64,000 nt of DNA from Paenisporosarcina sp. OV554 (GCF_003058165.1 NZ_QBUC01000004.1:151928-215927); one strand, 5' to 3'. Shown: positions 1-9,508, numbered from the stretch's first letter. Program-made: numbers and translations. Notes: a model not told the origin generated them from the sequence alone.

Positions 1-454
1 GCGAATAGCCTTTCCAATATAGTAAATCAATTACTCTTTTTTGCGGCTTACTTAACTTATTTTTTGCTTTGGCAATTTCACTGTAAATAAGTCTATTTTC
101 TATCCCATTATTCGGGTCTTCTATATCAATTGGCTGACTCATATCCATTTGCTTGTTATTCCGAATATGAATACTGTCTTTACGAACGTAATCCACGCAC
201 GCATTCCGTGTAACAGTCAAAAGCCAATTCACAAAAACTCCTTTTTGGGAGTTATAACTGCTTTTTGTCGTCCAAAGCTTTAAAAAAACCAACTGCACAA
301 TCTCTTTCGTTTTTTCTTCATTTCCATTTGTGAATTTAAAAACAAAGCCATAGATTAATTTAATATACCGGTCATAAAGCTCTTCCATAGCAGGATGATG
401 CTTTTTCATTACCAATGCCATTAATTCTTTATCAAGTTTTCTTTTCAATGGCAC
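1..454 (-). CDS. ECF-type RNA polymerase sigma factor, 3' end cut by window edge
   Basis: The visible 151 residues have the layout of an ECF sigma factor. A region 2 segment (LYDRYIKLIYGFVFKF, then an acidic ELVQ-like stretch reading EIVQLVFLKLWT) is followed by a region 4 segment beginning LSKPQKRVIDLLYWKGYS, where the window ends. The GTG start at 454 is chosen because a GAGGAG ribosome binding site lies about 5 bases upstream; no ATG is available in this frame near the N-terminus. ECF factors direct core RNA polymerase to stress promoters and are usually held by an anti-sigma factor encoded next to them. Any such partner would lie outside the window, since the gene upstream is a lipoprotein. 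Family call is firm; regulon unknown. Confidence 0.85.
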   Translation of the reverse strand, partial: MPLKRKLDKELMALVMKKHHPAMEELYDRYIKLIYGFVFKFTNGNEEKTKEIVQLVFLKLWTTKSSYNSQKGVFVNWLLTVTRNACVDYVRKDSIHIRNNKQMDMSQPIDIEDPNNGIENRLIYSEIAKAKNKLSKPQKRVIDLLYWKGYS

Positions 455-487
455 CTGCACTCCTCACCAAGCAATTTTGGGAAATGA

Positions 488-525
488 ACAACAGGAACGA
501 TCACGAGTTTGATCGTTCCTGTTGT
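488..525 (-). terminator. Hairpin terminator after the lipoprotein gene
   Basis: A perfect 16-bp stem (arms 488-503 and 510-525, six-base loop) lies 4 bases past the stop of the minus-strand lipoprotein gene and upstream of the sigma factor start. The T-run after it is short, so termination may be partial. Confidence 0.7.
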
Positions 526-529
526 TTAC

Positions 530-1003
530 TTATTGTGGAAAAACCGTTTCATTATTTACAATATACCAAACATCTTTCACACCTTCACCATTGACATGGC
601 CCTCTTGCTTATCATTTGCAAAATAGTAGAGCGGAAATCCTTTGTAAGCAACCTGCTCTGCCCCAGTGTCTTCTCGTTTAATTGTTCCAAAGTCTTTTTT
701 GTCAAAGCCCTCCGGCACATCAAAATCTTTTTCCGTGAACGGCGGCCAATTTTCTAAACATTCACCAGCACAATTGCTTTTTCCGGGTTCATCCTTTTTA
801 AAATAATACAGTGTCATTCCTTTGGAATCAGCTAGGTACTTGCCCGTTTTCTCATTTTCCAATAACTTCAGGCTCTCGGCGGTTTCCTCGGCTGCGCCAT
901 TAACCACTTGATCCTCCTTGGCAGAATCTTGAGCATTATTTCCACATGCCGTTAAAAACATCACCATTGCAAAATTCGTTAAAATAAACATCCGCTTTTT
1001 CAT
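530..1003 (-). CDS. Secreted-repeat lipoprotein (COG4315 / lipoprotein_15 type)
   Basis: This is a 157-residue exported lipoprotein. Residues 1-20 form a signal peptide ending in a lipobox (FLTAC, Cys about 20). The mature part carries two copies of the short repeat typical of the PF03640 family: GKYLADSKGMTLYYFKKD near residue 55 and a second copy with KGFPLYYFANDKQEG near residue 120. A CAGECLENWPPF segment between them matches the conserved cysteine/tryptophan core of the family. The role of these proteins is not established; they are often found beside ECF sigma or redox genes, and here an ECF sigma factor is the next gene downstream on the same strand. Co-transcription is possible but a strong hairpin separates them. 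Confidence 0.8.
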   Translation of the reverse strand: MKKRMFILTNFAMVMFLTACGNNAQDSAKEDQVVNGAAEETAESLKLLENEKTGKYLADSKGMTLYYFKKDEPGKSNCAGECLENWPPFTEKDFDVPEGFDKKDFGTIKREDTGAEQVAYKGFPLYYFANDKQEGHVNGEGVKDVWYIVNNETVFPQ

Positions 1004-1025
1004 TTAATCCCACTCCTTCTCCAAT

Positions 1026-1802
1026 TTATTTCCAGCCCCATTTTTGAAACACTTGATGGGAGACATCTGATTTTAAATAATCGATAAATTGTTTTGGTTC
1101 TTTCTTATTGTTAGTATTGCTAGTTATACTTATGGGAGTTCCTCTATAGAGCTTGTCTTCATCAGGGAGCTGAACCAGTTCTGTCACATCTGACAGACGG
1201 TAATGCCAGGATTCATATGTAATCCAGGCGTCGTATTTAGAATTTGTCTTCCATAAATCGATAGCTTCTGCGCTGGATTTTACTGAAATAACAATATTGC
1301 TACTAATTCCAGAAATAAGCCCTTTTCTTCCTGCTAAATCCTCCCATAATCCCAGTTGTCCAGCCCCATTAACATCTACAATATTTACGCCATTCTTCGT
1401 TAAATCCTCCAAAGACTGTATCTTTTTAGGATTTCCTTTTCTGACTAAAATTCCCGCTGCCCGCGGATACAATTCTGTACGGGTTTTTTCATTAATGATT
1501 CCCGGATGTCTAAGCATAAAATCAGTCAGCATATACTCGGATCCTCCATAAATAATGTCGGCATCCTGTTTGGCTTGATCAATCCATTTTGCTTCGGGGC
1601 CCGCTGTTACTTCGACCTTTATCCCCGTTTCGTTAGTAAACTGCTCCGCCAGTTCCTTGATTGGTCCAAGAGGTCCACCTGGGCCGTAAATTTTCACAAC
1701 ATCATCGGCAGCTTGCCCCCGGTTAGAATCCATTGCTGCTGAAAACCCTAACAAGACAAGCATGAATGATATTAATCCAACAAAAATAACCGTTTTCTTC
1801 AT
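1026..1802 (-). CDS. AcfC-like periplasmic-type substrate-binding protein
   Basis: A 258-residue exported binding protein. The start at 1802 is chosen over upstream in-frame starts because AAAGGAGA precedes it and the reading then begins with a standard signal peptide (MKKTVIFVGLISFMLVLLG, cleavage near residue 33 after QA). The mature part opens with VKIYGPGGPLGPIKELAEQF, and later has VTAGPEAKW, IIYGGSEYML and a C-terminal VFQKWGWK. These are the hallmarks of the AcfC group (COG4588) of ModA-like solute-binding folds, first described as an accessory colonisation factor in Vibrio cholerae. The ligand is not known to me; oxyanions or small organic acids are guesses. No transporter permease or ATPase is adjacent, so it is an orphan binding protein here. 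Confidence 0.65.
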   Translation of the reverse strand: MKKTVIFVGLISFMLVLLGFSAAMDSNRGQAADDVVKIYGPGGPLGPIKELAEQFTNETGIKVEVTAGPEAKWIDQAKQDADIIYGGSEYMLTDFMLRHPGIINEKTRTELYPRAAGILVRKGNPKKIQSLEDLTKNGVNIVDVNGAGQLGLWEDLAGRKGLISGISSNIVISVKSSAEAIDLWKTNSKYDAWITYESWHYRLSDVTELVQLPDEDKLYRGTPISITSNTNNKKEPKQFIDYLKSDVSHQVFQKWGWK

Positions 1803-1955
1803 GTCTTGCTTCTCTCCTTTCATGAAAAATCTGTTTGTACTATAGGTAACGAGACAAACCATCAAACGGTTTGAAAAAAAAATTATTATTTTTTGTTTTT
1901 TCAATCTACTATTGCAAGCTGAACAAATTAGCAAACAAACGTTATTGTTATTTTT

Positions 1956-1971
1956 TGTGAAGTAGATCAAA
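1956..1971. promoter_or_regulatory. Possible Fnr/CRP-type operator
   Basis: TGTGA-N6-TCAAA resembles the Gram-positive Fnr/CRP-family palindrome (TGTGA-N6-TCACA/T) with two mismatches on the right arm. It sits about 155 bases upstream of the AcfC-like start. Chance occurrence is likely; reported only as a candidate. Confidence 0.2.
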
Positions 1972-2007
1972 AAAGATACTTGCGGGATTAAAGATGAATG
2001 GAGTGTG

Positions 2008-2195
2008 ATGAAGCTGCAATCAACACCTTATTTCACATTTGATGGCAACGCAAGGGAGGCATTAGAGTATTACGAAGAAGTATGCGATGGAGAAGTTCTG
2101 GGGATCCAAACGTTTGGTGAAGCCGATTTCCAACTCCGCCTGAAGTTGAAGATAGAGTCATACATGCACAATTTAAAAAGGTAGGCTATTCATAA
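2008..2195 (+). pseudogene. VOC/PhnB-family (glyoxalase-bleomycin resistance fold) remnant
   Basis: Translation from ATG 2008 gives MKLQSTPYFTFDGNAREA and continues through LEYYEEV and GIQTFGEADF. These are clear features of the N-terminal half of YjdN/PhnB-type VOC proteins. Near position 2123 the frame shifts: the +1 frame continues as PTPPEVEDRVIHAQFKK, which is the expected next piece of the same family. The reading then runs into a stop at 2193-2195, and the C-terminal two thirds of a normal protein of about 140 residues is missing. The gene is therefore both frameshifted and truncated and should not make a working protein. Confidence 0.8.
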
Positions 2196-2265
2196 TGAAG
2201 TCTGATACTTTTTCTGGCATAGGAAAATGAGGATTTACAACGTTAAGGATACCTCAATATTTAAA

Positions 2266-2307
2266 AAAGCCGAATTTCTCAGTATTATAAGTGAGAAATT
2301 CGGCTTT
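2266..2307 (+). terminator. Rho-independent-type hairpin
   Basis: A perfect 16-bp stem (2266-2281 with 2292-2307), 10-base loop and A-rich/T-rich flanks. It follows the VOC remnant and probably once terminated that gene. Confidence 0.7.
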
Positions 2308-2387
2308 CGTTACTTCACAATCGCGCCCGTTTGTTGAAAATATGCAGTTTTACGAACTGTATAAAAGACTAAATAAGATCAATTTTG

Positions 2388-2421
2388 AATCGTTCGTAAA
2401 AGTGTGCTTTTACGAACGATT
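2388..2421 (-). terminator. Hairpin downstream of the ABC exporter operon
   Basis: Perfect 15-bp stem (2388-2402 with 2407-2421) around a TGTG loop, lying about 100 bases past the stop of the minus-strand ATPase gene. A shorter related sequence (GTTTTACGAACTG) occurs just before it at 2346-2358. The stretch 2196-2523 otherwise holds no recognisable gene. Confidence 0.55.
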
Positions 2422-2523
2422 TTGAAAGTCACTTAAAAGTGATATGTTTCTATCATAGTTTAATTCTTCTATTCATTTACAAAAGATATTGTATGCTCTC
2501 GGCCTATTTTATAAATATTCACT

Positions 2524-3198
2524 TTACAATATCAGCCCATCTTTCATTGTAATGACATGATCAGCATACGAAAGCATTTCTTCATCATGGGTTACCATCA
2601 ACGTTGTAATACTCAACGTTTTAGTCAATTCTCGTATTAACGTCATTACGTCCTTCGATCTTTTTGAGTCTAAACTTGCAGTGGGTTCATCCGCAAAAAG
2701 CATTTTGGGTTTGTGGATGATTGCACGTGCAATCGCCACACGCTGTTTTTCTCCTCCCGATAATGAAGCAGGGTAGGCATCCCTACGATGATCCATGTCA
2801 ATCAATTTGAGTATTTTTGCAACTTCAACTTTTTGTTCCTTTTTTTTCATCTTTGTTCCCGAAACATCTAGCATCAGCATCAGTTGTTCTTCTACAGTGA
2901 GAAAAGGGACGAGATGAGAGGATTGAAAGACGAATCCGAACTCACTTGCCCGGATTTTCCGGATTTGCTCCTGACTCATGTCAGTCATGTTTTTTTTATT
3001 GAAAAGAACTTGCCCGTCCGTTGCGCGTTGAAGACCCGCAGCTATCGTAAGAATCGTACTTTTACCGGAACCTGAGGCACCAACTAACGCTGTTATTTCA
3101 CCTTGATGTAGGGAAAGATTGATCCCTTTTAATACTTGTTCTTTCACTTCGCCATTTATAAAAGTTTTTTTGACTTCATCAATTGTGAAGATTGTCAT
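2524..3198 (-). CDS. ABC exporter ATP-binding protein (HrtA/LolD/MacB-type)
   Basis: A 224-residue stand-alone ATPase. It has the Walker A motif GASGSGKS near residue 41, a Q-loop (VFQSSHLVPFLTVEEQ), the ABC signature LSGGEKQR near residue 143, Walker B MLFADEPTASLD near 165 and the switch histidine in TTLMVTHDEE. The spacing and short length match the family that works with FtsX-fold permeases (MacB, LolCDE, HrtAB). It ends one base before the start of its permease partner's stop codon region (3200), so the two genes are one operon with permease first. HrtA-HrtB exports haem in staphylococci; the resemblance of the partner supports that subgroup, but no HssRS two-component pair is adjacent, so substrate is unproven. 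Confidence 0.85.
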   Translation of the reverse strand: MTIFTIDEVKKTFINGEVKEQVLKGINLSLHQGEITALVGASGSGKSTILTIAAGLQRATDGQVLFNKKNMTDMSQEQIRKIRASEFGFVFQSSHLVPFLTVEEQLMLMLDVSGTKMKKKEQKVEVAKILKLIDMDHRRDAYPASLSGGEKQRVAIARAIIHKPKMLFADEPTASLDSKRSKDVMTLIRELTKTLSITTLMVTHDEEMLSYADHVITMKDGLIL

Positions 3199-3199
3199 C

Positions 3200-4234
3200 T
3201 TAAACCTCTCCTTGTTGAATTGCTTGTAGTGGTTCGACTTTTTTAATTTGGATGCCTGAAAGCGTAGCGCCTACAAATCCAATGATCACGAATATTATCG
3301 ATAATTGGACAGTCGTTTGAAGGGTTAAACTGAAAGGCATTCCTTCGGGCGCAATCATGGTGAAACCTTGGCTCAATGCAACTGACAAAGTAAGTGCGAT
3401 TACGGTGATGAAAAGCATTTGTGACCACATCATTCCGAATAATCGACTTGTTTTAACACCGAGTGCTTTCAAAATCCCATATAATCCGATTTTTTGAACG
3501 TTCATCATATAGAAAAAGATTGCAAACAACATCCCACTGATGACGACTAAAAACCATACGATCATATTAAGAGACATCTGTTCCGCGCTATAACTTGGAA
3601 TCGTATTGAAAAATTCTTTACTTGAAAATGATTGTAATCCCGCAATGTCTGGTCCTTTTTCTTGCCCAGCTACGAATACCAATTGCATTTCGTCCACTCC
3701 GTAAATTTCTTTGTAGTTTTCCATATTGATATAAGCGACAGGTGCGTGGCTATATTTCTTTTGATCAACAAAACCTTTCACTGTGAATTCACCGCTGAAC
3801 TGATTGTTCGTTATTGTATCGCCTACTTTTATACCGTCTTCTTCCAATGAACGATCTAATACGATTTCTCCTTCACCGACTTTTTCGAATAACCTCGAAT
3901 CAGTCGAAGTAACAAAAGCAACACTATGTTGTTTGTCTTCTGCATCGTTCACAAAGCCCATCTGAATTGAAAATGCTGCTGCATCCTTCTGGTCATTTAA
4001 TACTTTATCTTGTGTGCTTTCATCTATTTTCGAAAGATTATAGGTTTCATTCGCATCGTCATTCATATAAAATTGACCATCCGGTAAATCTTTTATTAAA
4101 GCTGCATTATCTTGGGATAACCCATTCGCTAATCCAGAAATGATAAACGTTAAAAAACTAACCAGAAATATGATTGATCCTAAAATAATAAATTTTGCTT
4201 TACTCTTTTTAATTTCTTTCCATGCAATATTCAT
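3200..4234 (-). CDS. FtsX-fold ABC permease (HrtB-like)
   Basis: A 344-residue membrane protein with the four-helix layout of FtsX-type permeases. There is one segment near residues 15-37, then a large extracytoplasmic domain of about 190 residues, then three helices near 228-250, 270-293 and 305-327. The N-terminus (MNIAWKEIKKSKAKF, then SGLANGLSQDN) and the C-terminal SGIQIKKVEPLQAIQQGE are typical of the HrtB/DevC branch. It is transcribed ahead of its ATPase with a gap of one base. Such exporters move haem, peptides or lipophilic compounds out from the membrane. Substrate here is inferred only from family resemblance. Confidence 0.8.
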   Translation of the reverse strand: MNIAWKEIKKSKAKFIILGSIIFLVSFLTFIISGLANGLSQDNAALIKDLPDGQFYMNDDANETYNLSKIDESTQDKVLNDQKDAAAFSIQMGFVNDAEDKQHSVAFVTSTDSRLFEKVGEGEIVLDRSLEEDGIKVGDTITNNQFSGEFTVKGFVDQKKYSHAPVAYINMENYKEIYGVDEMQLVFVAGQEKGPDIAGLQSFSSKEFFNTIPSYSAEQMSLNMIVWFLVVISGMLFAIFFYMMNVQKIGLYGILKALGVKTSRLFGMMWSQMLFITVIALTLSVALSQGFTMIAPEGMPFSLTLQTTVQLSIIFVIIGFVGATLSGIQIKKVEPLQAIQQGEV

Positions 4235-4909
4235 CTTTTACGCCTCCGTTTTACTTGATATCTTCAGTTTATACATCTTAGGTGAACGGAAGATGAACAG
4301 GTGGTTACATTTCAATCAACGCTGAGAGAAATTTTGCTCCCTATTTAGAGTAACCGCATTTTAAAGATAGGGTTGTTATAAAAAAATTAGATGTAAGGAC
4401 TCAGTTTAGATTATTAAATTTTAGTAAATATCGTAGGAATAGAATTTGGACAAAGATAATAACCGTCTGTACAGGTGTATATTTTTGTGTGTGGTAGGGA
4501 TGGTCAATGTTGGATGAGGAACAATGAGGTATCTAGCATTAAATAATGGTTTTGATGAGTATATAAATACCTTCACCGTTTTTTATAGCAATTAATTATA
4601 CGGTTAGTCCAGCGATGGTTATAACAGTTGACATAATACGTAGTAGAAAAAAGGAACTTTAGAGATGATTAGAAATCATCAACTTGAGATTGCATTTTAT
4701 ATACTTGAATCAATTTCAAAAATCTGAGCCCTCACAGCTCTATGGGTGTAAGACAAGGGAAAAGAGGACCGTCCCAAACATGGAACCCATCCTTCTATTG
4801 TGGCAAGGTTGGTCAAATCGTACGTTGCTTACGTAATTAATCCAAAGAAGCCACCTGCGAAAAGAGCAGGTGTCCAGCTGCCCTCCTCCATCTAATAAGA
4901 GGATGCATT
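4235..4909. other. Gene-free spacer between the exporter and the methionine operon
   Basis: I see no convincing gene on either strand. At 4852-4872 a 7-bp perfect stem (CACCTGC with GCAGGTG) lies just downstream of the minus-strand yitJ stop and is probably its terminator. The rest is AT-rich and has no repeats I could recognise. Confidence 0.6.
4852..4872 (-). terminator. Likely terminator of the metI-metC-yitJ operon
   Basis: Stem CACCTGC / GCAGGTG with a seven-base loop, followed on the minus strand by a T-containing stretch (GGCTTCTTTGG). It lies 37 bases after the yitJ stop codon. Confidence 0.5.
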
Positions 4910-6781
4910 TCAGTTGAATGAATGAATGGTGCTTACGGCAATTCTGTTCCTCTGCAACTCGCTTGCACGCTGACGGGCATATAGAGCTAACTCAACGGTT
5001 AGTTCATATCGTAAAAATGGTGTAATTAAATAAATCCCATTGAATAAGTCTAATGCTGTATCAATTAATGACTTCGTAATTTCAAGTCCTTCTTGTACCG
5101 CCTGAACCGGGTTATCATTAAATTTTGCCATCCGATCACGAATCGTTTTCGAGATTTTGATTCCAGGTACTTCATTATGAAGAAACTCAGCGTTTTTACT
5201 GCTTAGTAAGGGCATTAAACCAATATATATAGGCGCATTAAGATGTTTGGTAGATTCGTAAACTTCCAGTAATTTTTCCTCTGAAAATACAGGCTGTGAG
5301 ATAAAATAATCTGCGCCAAGCTGAACTTTCTTTTCAAGACGCTGCACCGCTTTATCTAGATAACGGACATTTGGATTAAAAGCAGCCGCAATGCTAAAAG
5401 CAGTTTTTTGGCCAAGATCTTTTCCTGAAAAAGATAAACCTTCATTAAGTTGTTTGATCATTTGAATCAGCTCAAAGGATGACACATCATAAACAGAAGA
5501 TGCTCCTGGGAAATCGCCGACTCTAGCAGGATCGCCCGTTATCGCCAGTACATCATTCATCCCTAAAGTGTGCAGGCCCATCAAATGGGATTGCAGACCG
5601 ATGAGGTTGCGGTCCCTGCAAGCTATATGGATGAGTGGCCGCATCGCCAGTTGAGTTTTAACCAGGTAACCCAATGACTCATTTGAAATACGAACAGAGG
5701 CAAGCGAGTTATCCGCCAGTGTAATCGCATCGATTCCCACTTCTTTTAAAGCTTTTGCTCCCTTGAAAAATTTTGTTGTATCTAATTTCCGAGGAGGATC
5801 TAACTCAACAATAATCGATGGTTTCTCCTTTACAATTTTCTCAAGAGGCGGGAATTCCCTTTTTATTGAAATTGCTTCCACAACTCGTTTAGCTGGTTTT
5901 ATTTTTACAACCTTTTGTGTAATTGGAACCACATTTTTTAATTCGGAAGCAAAGGCTCTAATATGATCAGGTGTAGTACCGCAACATCCTCCAAGGAGAC
6001 CAACTCCTTCATTGCGAAATGCCAGTGCTGACTTTCGAAAGTACTCCGCATCACCTTCATAATGAAATTTACCATCCGTATATGCGGGCAGGCTGGCATT
6101 TGGATAGGCAGAAAGATAAGAATGTGCTGGAATCTCAATCTGTTCAAGTGATAACAACGTATGATGTGGTCCGAGGCGACAATTGAGACCAATGACATCA
6201 GCACCAAGGCTTTCGAGCTGTAAAAATGCTTCATTGACAGGTGTTTGATCTTGCAAAATTCCTGGCTCTTGAAGTGCTAGTTGTGCAATGATTGGAAGAT
6301 TTGTTTCCTTACGAGCGATTGGAAGAACGGCTTCAAGCTCTTGAAGGTCATAGAAAGTTTCGAGGAGAATCCCATCAACCCCTTCTAATAAAAGGCAATA
6401 TAACTGTTCCCGAAAGCTTCGCTTTAGGTCTTCTAATGAAATAGAATTGGGCTTTACTCCCCGATTACCACCAATCGTCCCAAAAACATAAGCCTCGTTC
6501 CTAGCTGCTATTTTGGCATTATGGACAGCGGCACTATTGATTTCTTTTACCGAATCTTCCAGTCCATACCTTTGCAGCTTTATATAATTAGCTGCATACG
6601 TGTTCGTCTGAATCACATCTGCACCTGCACCTATATACGCTTTATGGATGTTTTGAATTTGTTCCGGATGGGATAGGTTTAGTTCCTCAAAGCAACAATC
6701 TGTCCCGTACGAGTATAGGAGAGTACCCATAGCGCCATCTCCTATTAAAATTTGGTTTTTTAATTTCCCCAAAAAACTCAT
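4910..6781 (-). CDS. yitJ: Bifunctional homocysteine S-methyltransferase / methylenetetrahydrofolate reductase
   Basis: 623 residues, the size of B. subtilis YitJ. The N-terminal half (about 1-290) is a homocysteine methyltransferase domain starting [13 protein letters not shown], with zinc-ligand cysteines in GLNCRLGP and [17 protein letters not shown]. The C-terminal half (about 320-610) is a MetF-type reductase domain ([23 protein letters not shown], then [14 protein letters not shown]). Together they reduce 5,10-methylene-THF to 5-methyl-THF and move methyl groups to homocysteine, the last step of methionine synthesis. The gene overlaps metC by 4 bases (ATGA), so it is the third enzyme of a translationally coupled metI-metC-yitJ operon. 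Confidence 0.93.
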   Translation of the reverse strand: MSFLGKLKNQILIGDGAMGTLLYSYGTDCCFEELNLSHPEQIQNIHKAYIGAGADVIQTNTYAANYIKLQRYGLEDSVKEINSAAVHNAKIAARNEAYVFGTIGGNRGVKPNSISLEDLKRSFREQLYCLLLEGVDGILLETFYDLQELEAVLPIARKETNLPIIAQLALQEPGILQDQTPVNEAFLQLESLGADVIGLNCRLGPHHTLLSLEQIEIPAHSYLSAYPNASLPAYTDGKFHYEGDAEYFRKSALAFRNEGVGLLGGCCGTTPDHIRAFASELKNVVPITQKVVKIKPAKRVVEAISIKREFPPLEKIVKEKPSIIVELDPPRKLDTTKFFKGAKALKEVGIDAITLADNSLASVRISNESLGYLVKTQLAMRPLIHIACRDRNLIGLQSHLMGLHTLGMNDVLAITGDPARVGDFPGASSVYDVSSFELIQMIKQLNEGLSFSGKDLGQKTAFSIAAAFNPNVRYLDKAVQRLEKKVQLGADYFISQPVFSEEKLLEVYESTKHLNAPIYIGLMPLLSSKNAEFLHNEVPGIKISKTIRDRMAKFNDNPVQAVQEGLEITKSLIDTALDLFNGIYLITPFLRYELTVELALYARQRASELQRNRIAVSTIHSFN

Positions 6782-7971
6782 TGGCGCTCTCCTCCATGAT
6801 AGATAAATTGTCTATCTTGAACATGCTGAAAGGCTCGTGAAAAATCCTTGATAAGATCATTCGGGTTTTCAAGGCCGACTGATAAGCGCAGAAGGCTATT
6901 TTTGATGCCACTTTTTTCTCTTTCCTCTTTTGGCATCGCCGCATGGGACATTTTAGTCGGATACGACAAAATCGACTCTACAGACCCAAGGCTTACTCCA
7001 AATACAGGGATTTTCACATTCGAAACAAATGAACGAAGCGCATCCTCATTGGCAAGTTCAAATGATAAAACCGCACCTGGTCCGTCTGCCTGATTTTTTT
7101 GAAGCAGATGCTGTGGATGACTTTCAAGAGCTGGGTAATAAACCTTATCGATAAGCGGGTGACCTTGTAAAAATTCGGCAAGTAATATTGCAGATTTTTG
7201 TGATTGTTCGAGTCGGACATGAAGCGTTTTAAGACCTCTTAGCACAAGCCATGCATCCTGAACACCCAGAATAGCCCCAAACGAATTTTGTAAAAAGCCC
7301 AGCCTTTTCGCTAATTTTTCATCCTTGACAACTGCCAATCCAGCAACTACATCGCTATGTCCTGATAGAAATTTGGTTGCACTATGTAGTACAACATCAG
7401 CCCCTAGTTCAAGTGGTTTTTGCAAGGCAGGAGTGAGAAAAGTGTTATCGACGAATGTTAAGGCATTATTTTCTTTTGCTAACTTGCTAACCGCTTTGAT
7501 GTCTGTCACCTTCAATAAAGGATTTGATGGTGTTTCAACATAAAGCACTTCTGTATTTGGCTTAATAGCTTGTTTTACTTGGATTAGATTCGTCATATCG
7601 ACAAAGGTATATTCAATTCCGTATCGTGACAGGACTTCGGTGATCAATCGATAGGTTCCTCCATAAACATCCTCTGAAATCACGACATGATCTCCTGAAG
7701 AGAGAAGCAGAAATGCCGTTGAAATCGCTGCTATCCCGGAAGAAAAGGCGAATCCATTTGTTCCACCTTCTAGTTCCGCAATAACTTCTTCTAGCGCATT
7801 CCTTGTCGGATTAGAGCTGCGACTGTAATCATATTTCCCAAAATGATCGATATCAAATTGATGAAAAGTTGACGCATGTTGGATCGCTACACTCACAGCG
7901 CCAGTATTCGAATCAATCTTATGACGATTGTGTAACAGCCTTGTTTCAAAGGAATATTCTCTGTTCTCCAT
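6778..7971 (-). CDS. metC: Cystathionine beta-lyase
   Basis: A 397-residue PLP enzyme of the Cys/Met metabolism family. Key landmarks are [19 protein letters not shown] [18 protein letters not shown] near residue 47, the [10 protein letters not shown] substrate loop, the PLP lysine in [17 protein letters not shown] near residue 198, and the C-terminal RLSVGLEN. In the B. subtilis arrangement the enzyme after MetI in this operon cleaves cystathionine to homocysteine, ammonia and pyruvate. The gene overlaps metI by one base and yitJ by four, so translation of the three is coupled. It could in principle act on other gamma/beta substrates, since family members are promiscuous; gene order supports MetC. 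Confidence 0.9.
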   Translation of the reverse strand: MENREYSFETRLLHNRHKIDSNTGAVSVAIQHASTFHQFDIDHFGKYDYSRSSNPTRNALEEVIAELEGGTNGFAFSSGIAAISTAFLLLSSGDHVVISEDVYGGTYRLITEVLSRYGIEYTFVDMTNLIQVKQAIKPNTEVLYVETPSNPLLKVTDIKAVSKLAKENNALTFVDNTFLTPALQKPLELGADVVLHSATKFLSGHSDVVAGLAVVKDEKLAKRLGFLQNSFGAILGVQDAWLVLRGLKTLHVRLEQSQKSAILLAEFLQGHPLIDKVYYPALESHPQHLLQKNQADGPGAVLSFELANEDALRSFVSNVKIPVFGVSLGSVESILSYPTKMSHAAMPKEEREKSGIKNSLLRLSVGLENPNDLIKDFSRAFQHVQDRQFIYHGGERQ

Positions 7972-9083
7972 TAAATAATCATCTCCTCTCTTATGTGGAC
8001 AAAAGCTTGTTCAAGGTCTGAAAGCAAATCTTCTGCATCTTCAATTCCAACTGAAAAACGCAATAATCGATTGCAAACACCTGCTTGAATCCTAGTCTCT
8101 TCAGGGATATCAGCATGTGTTTGAGTGGCAGGGTAGGTGATGAAACTTTCTGTTCCTCCAAGGCTTTCGGCAAATGTAATAAGGGATAAACCTTGTAAAA
8201 ATGGATTAATCCATGACTCTTCTTTTAGGCGAAAAGAGATCATTCCACCTCTTCCTGGATAAAAAACGTCGGTTACAGTTTGAAGATTGGAAAGGTAACG
8301 GACGACTTCCTTGGCATTTTTCTCATGCCGATTCATTCGGAGCGATAAAGTTTTCATACCGCGCATCAATAGCCAAGAGTCAAATGGACTAAGCACAGCT
8401 CCCGTACTGTTATGGTAATGCGCCAGGTCCTCACATAGTTTTTTTCCTTTAGCAACAATAAGGCCAGCAAGAACATCATTATGACCGCCTAAATATTTGG
8501 TTGCGCTGTGGATAACAATGTCAGCACCAAGAGTGATTGGCTGTTGCAAGAGAGGCGTATAGAAAGTGTTATCGACAATCAGCATAATTCCGTGTTTTTT
8601 GGCAATTTCAGAAACAGCGGAAATATCTGTTTTCTTCATTAAGGGGTTTGTAGGTGTTTCCAGAAAGATGGCTTTTGTTTGAGGGGTAATCTTTCTTTCG
8701 ATCTCTTCCGGACAACATGTGTTTACATATTGACACTTCAACCCCCATTTTTTATATCCTTGTTCTAATAAACGATAGGTTCCTCCATATAAATCTTCAC
8801 TAACTAACCATTCATCACCTGATTGAAAAAGGGACAAAACGGTCATAATTGCCGCCATCCCAGAACTACAGGCGAAGCCTTGATCCCCATATTCCAAATC
8901 TGATATTGTATTTTCAAGGAGCTGACGTGTTGGGTTTCCAGTACGACTATAATCAAACTCCGTCGATTGCCCAAGCCCTTCATGACGATAGGCAGTAGAA
9001 AAATAAACAGGGGGATTCACAGTCCCTGTAACCGTATCACTGCGATTTCCAATTTGAGCAAGTTGTGTATCGATTTTATACAT
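7971..9083 (-). CDS. metI: Cystathionine gamma-synthase / O-acetylhomoserine thiolyase
   Basis: 370 residues from the start chosen here. An upstream in-frame start exists at 9137, but the ATG at 9083 has AGAGGAGT about 7 bases before it and gives MYKIDTQLAQIGNRSD, matching the family N-terminus. Landmarks are TGTVNPPVYFSTAYRH, FDYSRTGNPTRQLLE, the PLP lysine in IHSATKYLGGHNDVLAG, and the end RLLRFSVGIEDAEDL. It condenses O-acetylhomoserine with cysteine to cystathionine (or with sulfide to homocysteine) and feeds MetC directly. It is the first enzyme gene of the operon; about 175 bases of leader with a strong terminator separate its start from the yezD-like gene upstream. Confidence 0.92.
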   Translation of the reverse strand: MYKIDTQLAQIGNRSDTVTGTVNPPVYFSTAYRHEGLGQSTEFDYSRTGNPTRQLLENTISDLEYGDQGFACSSGMAAIMTVLSLFQSGDEWLVSEDLYGGTYRLLEQGYKKWGLKCQYVNTCCPEEIERKITPQTKAIFLETPTNPLMKKTDISAVSEIAKKHGIMLIVDNTFYTPLLQQPITLGADIVIHSATKYLGGHNDVLAGLIVAKGKKLCEDLAHYHNSTGAVLSPFDSWLLMRGMKTLSLRMNRHEKNAKEVVRYLSNLQTVTDVFYPGRGGMISFRLKEESWINPFLQGLSLITFAESLGGTESFITYPATQTHADIPEETRIQAGVCNRLLRFSVGIEDAEDLLSDLEQAFVHIREEMII

Positions 9084-9256
9084 CCCTATCACTCCTCTAA
9101 TACAAATGTCGGTGCACATTAAAACGGCTTTCTCCATTGTGGATCTTCAGTTAGTGATAATCTCGCTTCAGATTCGTACAACGAGTAAAATAATCTCTAA
9201 CTTATTAACATGATCCTTCCATTCCAATCTATTTTCTTTGCCTAGGATATAAAAAA

Positions 9257-9313
9257 GACCTCTTGTATTCCATAAAATTGTCAATAAACAATCCTACGGA
9301 ATACAAGAGGCCT
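9257..9313 (-). terminator. Terminator/attenuator between yezD-like gene and metI
   Basis: A 16-bp stem with one mismatch (9257-9272 with 9298-9313) whose loop contains a second small stem (ATTGT/ACAAT). It is followed on the minus strand by six Ts. It lies in the metI leader, so either the yezD-like gene ends here and metI has its own promoter, or this is the terminator half of an attenuator. Confidence 0.75.
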
Positions 9314-9352
9314 CCAGTTATCCGGTCAGCTTCTTTTTCATATTTCCATTTT

Positions 9353-9508
9353 TCAAACAGAAAACCGTTGCTTTTCTATGCGATTTATTTGAACAATTTT
9401 TCCTTCATGAACCGTAATTTGTAGCTCTCCAAAATGCAAACCTTCAAGTGCTTCTGCGATAATTTCAAACTTTTCCTTTTCCTTACCTTCTTTCACCAAA
9501 TCTCCCAT
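9353..9508 (-). CDS. yezD: YezD-like small protein (DUF2292 family)
   Basis: A 51-residue ORF that is too short for most gene finders. It reads MGDLVKEGKEKEKFEIIAEA and then LEGLHFGELQITVHEGKIVQINRIEKQRF. The core (ALxGLxFGxLxITVHxGKIxQIxRxEKxRF) is the DUF2292/YezD signature. GGGAG lies about 10 bases before the ATG. Members are often encoded beside sulfur assimilation genes; their function is unknown to me. Here it sits between metE and metI on the same strand, downstream of a degenerate S-box-like element, which supports a link with methionine or sulfur metabolism. Confidence 0.75.
   Translation of the reverse strand: MGDLVKEGKEKEKFEIIAEALEGLHFGELQITVHEGKIVQINRIEKQRFSV

Noticed and set aside
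1956..1971. Firm Fnr-binding site upstream of the AcfC-like gene
   Set aside because: Two mismatches in one arm, long distance to the start and no sign of anaerobic genes nearby; kept only as a low-confidence candidate.
6687..6944. Minus-strand open frame of 85 codons across the metC-yitJ junction, plus other frames inside metabolic genes
   Set aside because: They lie in alternate frames of well-identified genes and show no ribosome binding site or family features.
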